DNA from: Cycas panzhihuaensis
Lineage: Eukaryota; Cycadophyta
NCBI GenBank assembly: GCA_023213395.1
Contig: CM041465.1
Coordinates: 239,885,741-239,949,740, forward strand
DNA length: 64,000 bases
Direction: 5' to 3'
The translations under genes and the position numbers were made by a program. Below the pieces are notes generated by a model. The model saw only the letters and a program-made list of their open reading frames with translations, was not told where the DNA came from and made no database searches. Positions 22,096 to 32,191 of the stretch are shown here, one piece after another (position 1 is the stretch's first letter; each line of letters begins with the position of its first letter).

Positions 22096-22860
22096 GATTG
22101 AGTCTACTCCTTTGTATGCCCTCACTCGGTCTCAAGCTGCCAAAGAAGCAGCTAATATTTCTTCCTCTACTCCTTCTGATCTGCTTCCAGAGAACCCTCC
22201 TCTAGAAGTACCTCTCTTCCCCAAGGCTATTCCTGTGCACCTGGGTCATTACGATTTTTGAAGGGCACTTACCCAACCTACCGTGAAGGGTAAGCCTTTC
22301 TCCATCATGGACGAGCTTCATACCATTGTGGCAGGAATGTCCTTGATGGATATTTTGAGGAGTTGTCCTGAGCAGCGGGCTCTTCTCTTCGAAGCCTTAG
22401 GATCAAATGATGCGTCTATCCATACTTTAGGAATCACCCAAAGGACCTTCCTCCTATGTGTGAAAGGGAATGTCAGTGGAACTTCCTATTCATTATTACC
22501 ATTGATACACCCGATTGTACCCTACGAAGGACCGTTGTCGACAATGATTCTTCCGTAAATGTCATGCTCTTGCGTGTCATGCAAGAGCTTGGTATTTCTA
22601 CCTTGGAACCTATTCCATGGTGATGCCAAGGTTATGATGGTAGCGAAAAGACCCCATTGGGATCTATCACGATTTCGCTCACCCTCGAGGGCAAGACTGC
22701 CCTTGCTAATGTTATAGTCCTCGACGTCGACGTCAACTACAACCTTCTCTTAGGTCGACCATGGCTTGACCAGATGGGAGCTGTGTATTCAACTCTCTAG
22801 GGACAACTTAAATTCATCCACGATGGATGAATGAGGGTTATTCCCTGTGAACGCCCACTT
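22096..22860 (+). pseudogene. pro: Element C pre-protease region and aspartic protease
   Basis: The lead region (IESTPLYALTRSQAAKEAAN ... MDILRSCPEQRA) is conserved in D and B. The protease runs from about 22500: TVVDNDSSVNVML, with the Gly of the D-N-G-S-S site changed to Asp, then ELGISTLEPIPW, a TGA in place of Trp/Arg, QGYDGSEKTPLGS, and VIVLDVDVNYNLLLGRPWLDQMGAV. Two further stops flank QLKFIHDG. The unit 2 copy keeps VDNGSS. Confidence 0.88.
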
Positions 22861-23455
22861 GCCAAACAAACCTATCCTATTAATCTGGTAAGCCAAGGAC
22901 CTTCTACTTGTGCCTCAGCTTGCTCCATTGGTATACCCAATCCATCTGAAGAAGATCCAGCATCTTCTTTTCCTAGTCTTACGTGTTTCTCTCCTATTGG
23001 CATTGGGAGCTACGGGTACCTTACGTCATTTAGTGACGATAAGTCGCACGACGAGGGTGAGGATCGTCTCCACCCCGTCTCTTTCCTCGACACTAGTAAG
23101 TCACACCCATCCCATTCTAGATCTCCATCTAGAACCTCTCCCATTGGTGAGACTAGCCACTCCTATGTGTCGCATGTCATTACTCGTGTTGACTCATCCA
23201 TCATCAGTTCTTCCTCTTCATCACCCCCCGCAGGTGATGGCTTCGAAGAACTTCCTTTCGCTCCTTCCGAGGAGCCCTTTCTTGACTCTCCCTTAGAGTC
23301 TGTCGAGAATGTCGGGCAACTTGACGACCATCACAGTCTCGTTGCCCCCACTTCCTCTAACACTTCATCTATTCAGAGTAAGGTCATCCATGGGGTGGAT
23401 TATTTTGAAGATAATGAAGCCTTACCTAAGTACTTGGTAGGCTCTGTGCCCAACC
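22861..23455 (+). pseudogene. Element C protease-RT linker
   Basis: Part of an open 219-codon stretch (22831-23490). It contains IGSYGYLTSFSDDKSHDEGED, a Ser-rich run, and IHGVDYFEDNEALPKYLVGSVPN, as in D. No known fold. Confidence 0.75.
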
Positions 23456-23829
23456 CAGTGGAGATTCCCTCTCTATGTGTTTCTCTTTGAGGTCTCATTG
23501 ATGAGGAGTCAATCTGTCAGGCTTACCTTCTGGACCTCGAAGCTTTGGATGAGAGATGTGTAGCCACTTATTAGGCTAACCTGGCATCCAAATCTCACTC
23601 ACAAAGGACCTACAATAAACATCTTCATTCCTGTCCTTTGTTTCCCAGGGACCATGTCCTCAAACTTGAATATCTTCATGACCATTTGACTAGATTTGAA
23701 CCTCGATGGGTTGGCCCTTTCGTCATTATCGAGACCATCGGTAATGGTGCTTACAGGATTACCACCCTGGAAGGACTTGAGTTTGAGAAAGTTGTTAATG
23801 TAAAATTCCTTAAGAAGTTTTACTCGTGA
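23456..23829 (+). pseudogene. int: Element C integrase C-terminal remnant after an RT-integrase deletion
   Basis: The linker ...LVGSVPNP joins directly to VEIPSLCVSL, which in D is the end of the integrase core (VEIPSLWVSL at about 9435). RT, RNase H and most of integrase, about 2.6 kb in D, are absent. What follows is the integrase tail: GLIDEESICQAYLLDLEALDE, a TAG, QRTYNKHLHSCPLFPRDHV, WVGPFVIIETIGNGAYRITT and EKVVNVKFLKKFYS, ending at 23829. Unit 2 has the identical junction at about 43394, so the deletion predates the tandem duplication. Element C was therefore a non-autonomous form or lost these parts after insertion. Confidence 0.88.
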
Positions 23830-24459
23830 CCTCGTTGTCACTTCACCCACACTTTGAAATAAGCCTAAACTACCATCTTAAGTTGTTCCTATTTCTCCCA
23901 GCCATGGGTGGAATGGCAACTTAGGATGGCCTCTCCTGTTTCTTTCTAGTTCCTCTCGTGAAAACAATGTTCCCATATCTTTTTGGGACTTTTGTCCTCT
24001 TATTTGGGTATCTCCCAGTTAGGACGATGCTCTGGAGTATCGTTACTCCCCCCTCTCACTTAGTATTTCCTTCACATATCCAACTATACTCCTCCATGGA
24101 CATATATGTTACCCTATTTCTAACCCCACATGTATTTATCACCTCTACTCATGGTGGTTGTATGTGCTCCTGTTAGATATATGGCCATGCATAGAAGGAA
24201 ATACGTGTATCATATAACAAAGCATCTATAATATATATAACAAACATACATGTCATCTACCACATACAATATACACATAATCTCGTATCAAAATGGGGTA
24301 CCAATTACCCCGTCTATATATATACATCAAAATCAGGAATCATATTATACATATGGGAAGCCAGTGTCCTTCTAGAGGGGGTACAATCATATGACTCTAT
24401 ATATGACCCCCTGGAGGCCCGTGCTTTCTCCCATCAAAATCAGATACATGAGTACTATA
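23830..24459. other. Convergent 3' region of element C
   Basis: Lies between the pol stop and the antisense gene stop. It contains TATATA runs and the GGGGTACCAATTACCCC dyad (24294-24310). Homologous to 8445-9081 in D and 32706-33432 in B. No gene. Confidence 0.6.
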
Positions 24460-26333
24460 CTACTGCTGCCCCACTCCTCGAGCATCATCTCCTGGTCTGT
24501 GTGATCCCTCTCCTAGGGACCACATCCCTTCGAGACTCCTCCTGGGTCTCTGCGAGCTCCCTACCTTGCTCCCCTCGTCACATGGCTATCTCAGTGTCAT
24601 CATTACCATGGGGGTATACATCCTGCTTTGGCTTGACCTTGATGCCACCTGATCCACCAGTTGATCGTATCAGGCCTGGATACGATCCCTCTCTCTCTCT
24701 ACTCCCCGGAGCCTCTCCTCCATGCTCCAGAACCTCTTCTCTGTCCCCCAGAGATGCTCCTCTAGGACTGCCATATGAACCCTACTCTTGGTATCTTCAC
24801 CTACTCCTCCACAGGCCTTTAGAGCACATGTGCGACCCATGATGCATCTCGCTCACTTCAAGCCTCGTCCATCTCTCATTGCATCCGTCCCCTGGATGTT
24901 ATATGCTCTTGGGACTCTGCAGCCCAGATATCTCTCGCCCTCACCAACGGGGCGAATGCTGCCATGTAGGCACCTGCTGATCTAGGTGCATCCTCGATCT
25001 AGATGGGCGGTTACCCCTTTGCGTATACCTGAGGGAACATCTCCCTCACCATGGCCTCCACTAACTACTAAATCTTCGCGGTAACTACAAATCCAACATA
25101 CTATATGTCAGTATATATATCTAGCTATATACTAAAATAAAACCAAATCAAACTAACTATCTGGCTATCAAATGATGAGGAGGTAAGGTCTCACCTACCA
25201 CAACTACTGGCTCCTCTGCTCGTGCGATAGCCTCCGCTCCTGGCTCTCTGCTAGCTGCTGGTGCCTCCTCCTCAGGTACCACCTCTGCCTGGGCCTCTCT
25301 CCTCACTGGGACTGGCTGAGTTGTCACCTCTATGGATCTCCTCATGATCTGTAGCCTACGGGCCCTAGTCACTGGCCCCCTGCTCTCGTCTGTAGTCCCT
25401 AATGGGCCTGCCTCTCCCGCAGGTCATGATAGGTTGGCCCCATCTCCTCCATCCCCATCATCATCATCATCACACAGAGCGCCCACCTCACTTTGCCTCA
25501 TCATCACTGTCCCACCTCACTACCCTATACGGATCTGCCACATAATCTGTCATAGTGACGGGTTCTAGTGATGTAGCCTCTACTAAACATCAGACATGGG
25601 CCTGGTCCTCTATCCTGCTCATCCTGGTCTACCACGTGTGGACCATCGGGGCCCACTCTGTAATGGGTTGGGTCCCCCCGCTGACGCCACTGCTCTGAAA
25701 TGATCGAAGAACCAACATTGTAGCAACGTGCTATAGGAGAGTCCTCCCCTGCCTGTCATCCTCATAGCATCTAGCTGTGCGATGAGGTTCACCGCTATCA
25801 GGCTAGCCTAATCCATCCTCTTGCTGGCCTCACAATGATGCACTACATCCATCCATCCTCCAAGGATGTCCTTATAGTTCTACTTCTGGGAAATCTAGAA
25901 CAGAATACACAATGTAACGAGTTTCCTCACACGAGGAACCCTGGACATAACCATAGTCTGGAGAGGAACCCCTCTCCTCTCCCATCTATCTGCCCTTATG
26001 AAAAACACCACTACCTCCACCGCATCTTTGCCTCATTCTTAGGCGCTCAGTCTGACCGACCTCCCAGTTGTTGGTACTCCCAATATCTACCTAATATCTC
26101 TCGGCATCACTGTCATATCTCCCACCTGGGGTAGGTGGAAAACATACCTCCTCCGGTCCCAGTATGATACTATATCAACTAATAGTCTCTGGTCTGATGT
26201 GTATTGAGGTGTCTTTAGGGCCTTCAATAGGCCACACCTCCGTAGAACCCCCTTATCCTCCCTGGACATCATCTCGATGAAGCTGAGCATCGCCATCCCT
26301 ATGTTCTTGCGGTTATCCACCATGATAACAGCC
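24460..26333 (-). pseudogene. Antisense PMD-like / coiled-coil gene of element C (unit 1)
   Basis: On minus, a splice-acceptor-like TTTACAG ends at 26334. The first exon part reads VIMVDNRKNIGMAMLSFIEM, REDKGVLRRCGLLKALKTP, LLVDIVSYWDRRRYVFHLPQ, VGDMTVMPRDIR. The PMD signature FHLP-x-x-G-D-M-T-x-x-x-x-D-I is intact. An Ala/Glu-rich stretch follows (MTRARRLQIMRRS..., 25372-25196), then an intron 25194-25085, a coiled-coil region, and a stop at 24460-24462. Frame changes and stops are present between the domains. The gene ends opposite the pol stop and starts from a TATA box at about 27000. The PMD is shared between plant mobile elements and some host genes; its role here is unknown. Confidence 0.75.
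25085..25194 (-). other. Intron of the antisense gene (element C, unit 1)
   Basis: Minus strand GGTAG|GTGAGA at 25194 and GATTTGTAG at 25085, 110 bp. Same position as 7750-7860 in D, and 45024-45133 in unit 2, which has GGCAG|GTGAGA and TTTGTAG|GTACC. Confidence 0.7.
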
Positions 26334-26474
26334 TGTAAATACCACAAAAACTAGTCAACATCAAGCTCATGTCAGTCCTCTACCTGTCTGACTGTCTATC
26401 AGCCCTGTTTAATCAAGATTCGGGGCCTGCTCACCCCTATCTTCTTTTCTCTGTAGGTTTGCCTTCATACTGCA

Positions 26475-26558
26475 CTAAACTTTGCGATACCGCAGAGTTT
26501 AGCTTAGGTCTCACGGCGATCGAAGCCCTGCAGTAAAGATCACGGCACCACGATCTTT
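26475..26558. repeat. Paired dyads in the antisense leader (element C, unit 1)
   Basis: CTAAACTTTGCGATACCGCAGAGTTTAG-type dyad (26475-26502; arms CTAAACT/AGTTTAG) and AAAGATC...GATCTTT (26535-26558). The counterparts in unit 2 are 46419-46446 and 46479-46502. Confidence 0.7.
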
Positions 26559-26969
26559 GCCGCAGTACAAATAGCACCCCCCCGAAAGGGGGCGTTCTTT
26601 GCCCAAAAAAATAAAAATTTCTTATGGGTGGACCCCCGTGGGCCCACCGGGACCGGGGCTACCTAATGCCTAGGTCCCCCCTCTTTCTGGGTCTAATTCA
26701 AACTCCAAGAGGTCACTATTTTCCCATTTGGGGCCCAAAAACTATATAAAAATCAACAAAAAAACACTAAAATTGAAAATTCAAAATGGGATGGGTTTCA
26801 TAGGATCCACTCACTGGATCTAGCCTAGTTGTCACCATCTCGCTCTGATGGTCTCGGTGACTATCTCTATGCTCTGATCCAATGGTCTGATCTCCCTCTG
26901 TGTGCCTTTGTAGTTCGGTGGCGCTCTGCTGCGTAAGGGAATGGCTCTGAATTCTCTCGAGAGCCGGTG

Positions 26970-27006
26970 AAAATGAATTCGTTTTCCATACAAATTTCCT
27001 TATATA
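26970..27006 (-). promoter_or_regulatory. Promoter of the antisense gene (element C, unit 1)
   Basis: On minus, CCTATATAAGG (26997-27007) is followed by GAAAACGAATTCATTTTC about 15 bases on. Same pair as in D, B and A. Confidence 0.65.
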
Positions 27007-27530
27007 GGTAGGAGTCCCGACGGGTACTGTCTCCATTTTTGCTCTGGTGATAGTTGTTTGGACCATCGTATTTCCTTGATCACCTTTATCTTTTGGCCCT
27101 GTCTCCCGTCACGCTCCTTTAGCACTCTTTTTAGTCTTTCTTGTGAGTGCATTTATGGCACCTCACCATTGCACTTTTTTGTAAGGCCCTTTTATCTCGT
27201 TTTACGTGCCACCCCCGTGCATGCCCGAGTTTATACTCGTTTAGCTCGTCTCGGTGTCCTAGACCCATTTCTGTAGCTCTTTTATACCCTTGGGGTCTTT
27301 AGAGGTAATGCTCCCCCCATCCGGGGGCATGTTTTTCTTCCCAAAGCAACCTTTGGTACCCCAGGGTGCCCTTTTCTGCTCGCTTTTAGGTAGTGGTTAG
27401 ACTGCCTACTCTTGTCCTTAGGTAGCCTTATTGCTAGGTCCTCCTACCCTTCACAGCCATTTATTGCTTACCTTTCGAGCCTCTTTTTCACTCCATGACT
27501 GTTCATTATCACTAGGACTTTGTGTCACCC

Positions 27531-28028
27531 ATGTCCCTCTACATTTTTACTGATGGCAGAAGCCACAGTAACCCGGGACCTTCTGCTGCCACTTAGATCC
27601 TTCACAGCCCCTTCGAACATGATTTCCTGCGCTCTGGGATCTTCGTCTTGGAGGCTACGAATAATGAAGCTAAGTACATAGCCTTTATTGAAGCTCTTAG
27701 TGATGCTTTCCATTTCCATCAAGGACCTATCATTTTACTTTACGACTCTCAGGTTGTAGTGTCTCATCTCACCTAGGTTTAGCAGGTGCGATGCCCTTAC
27801 CTGAGAACCCTTGCTTCGACTGCCAGATCTCTTCTGGCTTGCTTCCAGTTTATTGACATTTAGTACATTCCTCAGGCCCTCAACGCTGAGGTAGATAATC
27901 TTGTTCGCCTCATCCTTGAGCGCTGCCTTCCTCTTCTCGCTGATCGTCCCTGAGTCTTGTCCGGTCACTCTGTCATCCAAGCCCCAAGTCGTTATGCTCA
28001 TCATCTTGCGACCCATTCGCACCTCTAA
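27531..28028 (+). pseudogene. Second RNase H of element C (unit 1), full length without indels
   Basis: ATG 27531 to TAA 28026-28028 is exactly 166 codons in one frame, interrupted by four TAG and one TGA point stops. Blocks: MSLYIFTDGRSHSNPGPSA (first catalytic Asp), EATNNEAKYIAFIEAL (the usual Glu of N-N-x-A-E-Y is Lys here), IILLYDSQVVVSHLT (third acidic), and NAEVDNLVRLILERCLPLL (fourth). This layout is that of bacterial/archaeal-type RNase HI, different from the RNase H fused to RT. It reads in the gag-pol direction but is separated from pol by the antisense gene. Its own start codon and the lack of any indel suggest an independently translated protein in the ancestor. Confidence 0.85.
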
Positions 28029-28361
28029 AACTTAGTTGCTAATGAGGTTAAACTATGGCGACTACTAGTTTTATTCACTTCCCTCTTCTACTTAGTTATG
28101 CATATCTCTTTGCATCTTTCATGGTGGGGGCAGCCCCCCTCACCCTTCATGTTCTCGGGTGGCACATAGGCAGCCCCTATGTTGTCTCCACCTCTACCTT
28201 TGTATCCATGCATTCTGCCATGACACTCACTAGCACCCTTGACTACTGTTATGATCTTGATTTATATATCTTCATACACATGTGCTACTGACAGTTGTGT
28301 TGCCATCATTCACCGCTGCACCATGCTTCTAAGCGGTGAGGCTCTGCTACCAAGAGGGCAG
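28029..28361 (+). other. 3' spacer and polypurine-like tract of element C
   Basis: About 320 bases without a convincing gene, ending in ACCAAGAGGGCAG (28349-28361) directly before the LTR TG. Unit 2 equivalent: 47974-48308. Confidence 0.7.
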
Positions 28362-30235
28362 TGTTTCCTGGCTTCCAGGAATGGATACAAATTGATCGAC
28401 TCAGGTAAGTGGAGGTATATTTCTCATATTATTGTTGTTTTCTTTTGTGATGAGTATCTGCTTGCATGCTATGATTTTGTAGATGGTCCTGTTGTCATCT
28501 ACACCTATCTAGCCTATGACGACTATAGCGGGGGCATATTCCCAGCGAGTGTGACACCCCGGTAGCCATGTCACTTCCCACATTCTGCCCTACTCACCTT
28601 AAGACCCACTTGGTTCATATTATGCTCGCCTGTATGATGACCCATCATCATTTAGTTGACTTGTCACACGCTTTGAGTCCCATTATTGCTTCCTATGGCT
28701 TATTTGTCTGCTTGTCTACCCTTAGGCGGTGGGCGCCCTATGGCCTCTCTGAGTCACTGGTCCATAGCCTAGGCTAGATGTCTAGGCTAGTTTTGGCCTC
28801 TGGTCCCACACCGCAGCAGATTTCATGGTATCGTGAAACTTACGATGGTACCACGAAGTTTACCGCAGTGTGACTATCATGACTTACTTTTAAAAAACCA
28901 CTGTGGTAATTCTCACATTTATTACAGCATTACCATGTGTCTCATGACTCAACTCACTGCCAACGGTTCCCTAATTGCTCGATTAGGGTTGAGGCTGGGT
29001 ATTTAAGTCTTACCCAACTCATTCTTAGGATCTTTTGGCTTATTTTTAGAAGGATCATAAGGAAAAATGCCCTGTTGTCTGCTATCTCCTGCTGCTCCAC
29101 TGCTATTCCAGGACCTTTTCGGGAGGTGGGCCACTCCAAGGCTTACCAACTTATTTACCATTCATTTGGATAGCTTCCATCATAGTTTATTGTTGTAATC
29201 TTGTGGTTAATAAATGCTAACATACATGTATAGAGGCTTATGTTTGGTACATACATACATGTATTGTTAGGATTCCATTTTGTATTGCTAGCACCCTTTC
29301 TCTGGAAAGGGATATTCTCACTTACTTGCAGGTACATGGAGGACAAAAAGGACTCATCCCTTTTCCTCTCTCTCGGGTAAGTATATGTATTCATATTTAT
29401 TATAGCACTTCATTTGCTGTTATCATTGTCTTTTTTTCCTTTCTTGGCACTCTTGTGTTGCTTCCGAGGAAGGTAAGGAAGCCCCATGCTTCACCCTACC
29501 GTAACCCCTCTCCTCTACCGTGCTTCGTGGAGCGATCTTGGACGCCTTGTGGGAACGCTACCACTTCAACCACATCTCCATTCTGGGTATGTGCCTTTGC
29601 TCTAGTTTTATTCTCTTTCTTTCAGAAGATTTTACATGGTAGTAATTAGATCATTTCAAAGGAAAAGGGAAATTGATTCTTCTTTTGGTTTACATTCAGT
29701 TTAGCACCCTTTGTACATCGCATCTATTATAGGAAAGGTTTTAGGAAGACTTTTCTCCCAATCTTTCCCTTTTAGTTTGTAAGCTTTGCCCTTGCCCTCT
29801 TAGCCTATATTGCTTTTGCTCTGTTTGCTTGTGTGCCTTTGGCACCTTCACTCTTCTTGATTGTTCTTCACATTTCTTCTTGGTTTCCTCCATTCATCCG
29901 AGCAACCAAGGGAGCCTCAACTGTAGGTTATTCACCTACTTATTTCCCTTTGCTATGGGGAACCCTTGAGGGTTTCTCTCCCTTCCCTTCCGGCCATCCA
30001 AGGGTGGGAGGACCCTTTCTTCAGGATCCATCCTGACTACTCCTCTGCCTTCTCTTTTCCTAATGGAAGTGGGGAACTGCCTCTTAGTAGCTAGGTACCA
30101 TCCATAGGTCCCAAACTCGTGCTCCCACGTATGGTATTTACCTTGCTTGTAAGTTCTTGTCCACACCCGATAGTGCCATTGACCACCTTCATTATTCCTA
30201 CTCAGTTAGGTAGTTATCCCGTAGGCGCGCATCTA
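28362..30235 (+). repeat. Element C 3' LTR (family alpha), unit 1, with internal deletion
   Basis: Starts TGTTTCCTGGCTTCC and ends ...GCGCATCTA, where element B gag text resumes. It is 1,874 bp; the unit 2 copy is 2,714 bp. About 836 bp are missing here at 29116 (ccaggacct|tttcgggagg) relative to 49069-49903. TATA-like GGTATTTAAG at 28998-29007 and GGTACC dyads at about 28811-28867. Confidence 0.92.
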
Positions 30236-30600
30236 GAAACCCAGCTCCTCCCTTGAGAAGAAGTGGTGCTCCATCTATGGGGAGTGCTTCCATGATGATT
30301 TATGGTGTCAAGCACAGCATCGTAAAGCTACCCCACAACATGACTCTTCCCTAAAATAGACATCTAGACCCAACCTAGATTAGCCTGTTCATAGAGATCC
30401 CTTCCCCAAACATGGGGAACTTGATTGAAACCCCCAACAGAAGAATAACTAGAATCGAGTGAGGTCTCCAAACCTTATTCTTCACAAGCCAAAGGGAAGG
30501 GCATAAGGAATTTATCCTCTTCCTTGGGTTCCTCTAACTGACATACTCCATCACCTTCGTAATCCTAGAATAAAGGAAAGGAGGTTATTCAATTGCTTGA
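30236..30600 (+). pseudogene. gag: Element B gag C-terminal region (unit 1)
   Basis: Starts abruptly after C's LTR at PAPPLEKKWCSIYGECF, which matches the knuckle in C and D (Cys and His in WCSIYGECFHDDLWC). A degraded basic/Ser-rich tail follows with several stops. Confidence 0.8.
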
Positions 30601-31543
30601 GACCACTCCATTTCATGCCTTAACCTAGTCTCAAGTGATCAAAGAGGTGAACGGTACCTATTCATCCATATCTCATCCTAACCCTCTTCTAGAAACTTCT
30701 CTTCCAGAAGCCCCCACACTTGCCAAGACCATTCCTGTGAACCCCAGTTGTTACAACTTTTGAAGAGCTCTTCCCCAACCCACTATGAAGGGGAAGCCTT
30801 TCTCTGTCGTTGATGAGCTTCATATTGTGGCTGACGGAATGTCCATAATGGACATCTTGAGGAGCTGCCCTGAGCAATGCACTCTTCTTCTTGAATCTCT
30901 TGGCCAATAAGATACTTCCATCCATACTGTAGGTGCCACCTCCCATAGACCGCCCATCATCTCGTTTGATCCCCGTGATCTCCCATCTCCTAGAGAATAG
31001 GAGAAGCTTTTGCATTACCCATTCATCATTACTATTGGCACTCCCAATTTTATCATAAAGAGGACCATTGTAGATAATGGCTCCTCAGTTAATGCTATGC
31101 CTGCATGTATGTTCAAGGCGTTGGGCATAGTGGCTCTTGAATCTATCCCTTGGAAATGCTAAGGGTATGATGGGACTAAGAAATCCCTCTTAGGGATAGT
31201 CTCCCTTCCCTCACCTTAGGAGGGAAGACCATTTTTGTTGAAGTTGTTATACTTGATATCGATGTGGAGTACAACCTCTTGTTGGGATGACCATGGATAG
31301 ACCAAATGTAAGAAATCTACTCCTCGCATTGGGGGCAACTTAAATTTTTCCATGAAGGATGAGTTAAGGTTGTTGCCCATGAGCCTATGTCATCTCACAC
31401 TTCCATCCAGCCTACCAGGCTATCTTTAATGATGAAGATAGTGATCTAGAGGAGGCTATCCCTTCCATGCGGCCTTTATTTCAGGAGACTTACCTTCATC
31501 GTCAGATCATATGCTTTGTCATGAGCCAAACCTAGTCAAGTTT
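30601..31543 (+). pseudogene. pro: Element B pre-protease and aspartic protease (unit 1)
   Basis: ALT-SQVIKEVNGT and FSVVDELHIVADGMSIMDIL lead to the active site IVDNGSSVNAMPACMFKALG (about 31065-31125), then ESIPWKC, a stop, GYDGTKKSLLG, FVEVVILDIDVEYNLLLG and WGQLKFFHEG. The Arg of LLGRPW is now a stop codon. Frame changes separate the two halves. The copia solo LTR interrupts the text after the end of the protease. Confidence 0.85.
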
Positions 31544-32191
31544 TGTTGAGAAGATAAGGTCTTAATCCTTCTAAACCACCACCAAGATCTGAACTATTCT
31601 TACAACTAGTTATAGAAATCAAAACTAAAAATTACATGCAAGTTCTTAAACCAGAGATAAAATAATAAAATGAACAAGAAAACCAAGCATCACAAATACA
31701 CCCGATATAACGTGGTAAAACCCCAGTAGTATGCTATAAAAACATCCACATAGGAAAGGTATCAATCTTTATTATTGTAGAATGGAGAAAATATATATAA
31801 TCCTGTAGTAGAGTGCTCACAGCAATAATAACTAGTCGTCCCCCTCATAATATATTAAACAACATCAACATAAATGAAAAATATAATAAATCGGGCTACA
31901 TGAGAGGGTCATCCAAGGCACAAATATGGATTGTAGAATCTACGGTATTTTTAGTGAATGACCCTGATTCTCTTTACAATTTAATATACTTTCAATGCTA
32001 AATTTTCAGGTCAAGGGCTATCACCCCTGAACCCCCTATTTATAGGGGGTGTTCCACACCCCTCGCACCCCCCTAGCCAAGGGGGGCTCTTGGCCCACTT
32101 GGAACCCCCTTAGGAAGGTTTGGGTGGGGAACTACACTGCCAACGTGTCAAAATTTTAACCTTCTAACCATTGTTGTCACATTATCCAACA
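31544..32191 (-). mobile_element. Element G: Ty1/copia-type solo LTR (unit 1), 648 bp
   Basis: Termini on minus are TGTTGGATAATG... and ...CTTCTCAACA (5-bp inverted TGTTG/CAACA). A TATA box CTATAAATAGGG is present on minus (about 32035-32050). Flanks are AGTTT and TATTT; in unit 2 they are AGTTT and TGTTT, so a 5-bp duplication with one or two changes is likely. AT-rich and unlike its surroundings. Superfamily call from LTR ends and size only. Confidence 0.8.

Noticed and set aside
22910-23296. Second 128-codon ORF overlapping the linker of C (also 42848-43234)
   Set aside because: It is a frame shadow of the conserved linker reading IGSYGYL...GVDYFED; Leu/Pro-rich content follows from the other frame.
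26767-27066. 99-codon minus-strand ORF over the antisense promoter as a first exon
   Set aside because: It spans the TATA box and the putative start site, and the same frame is not kept in B or D.
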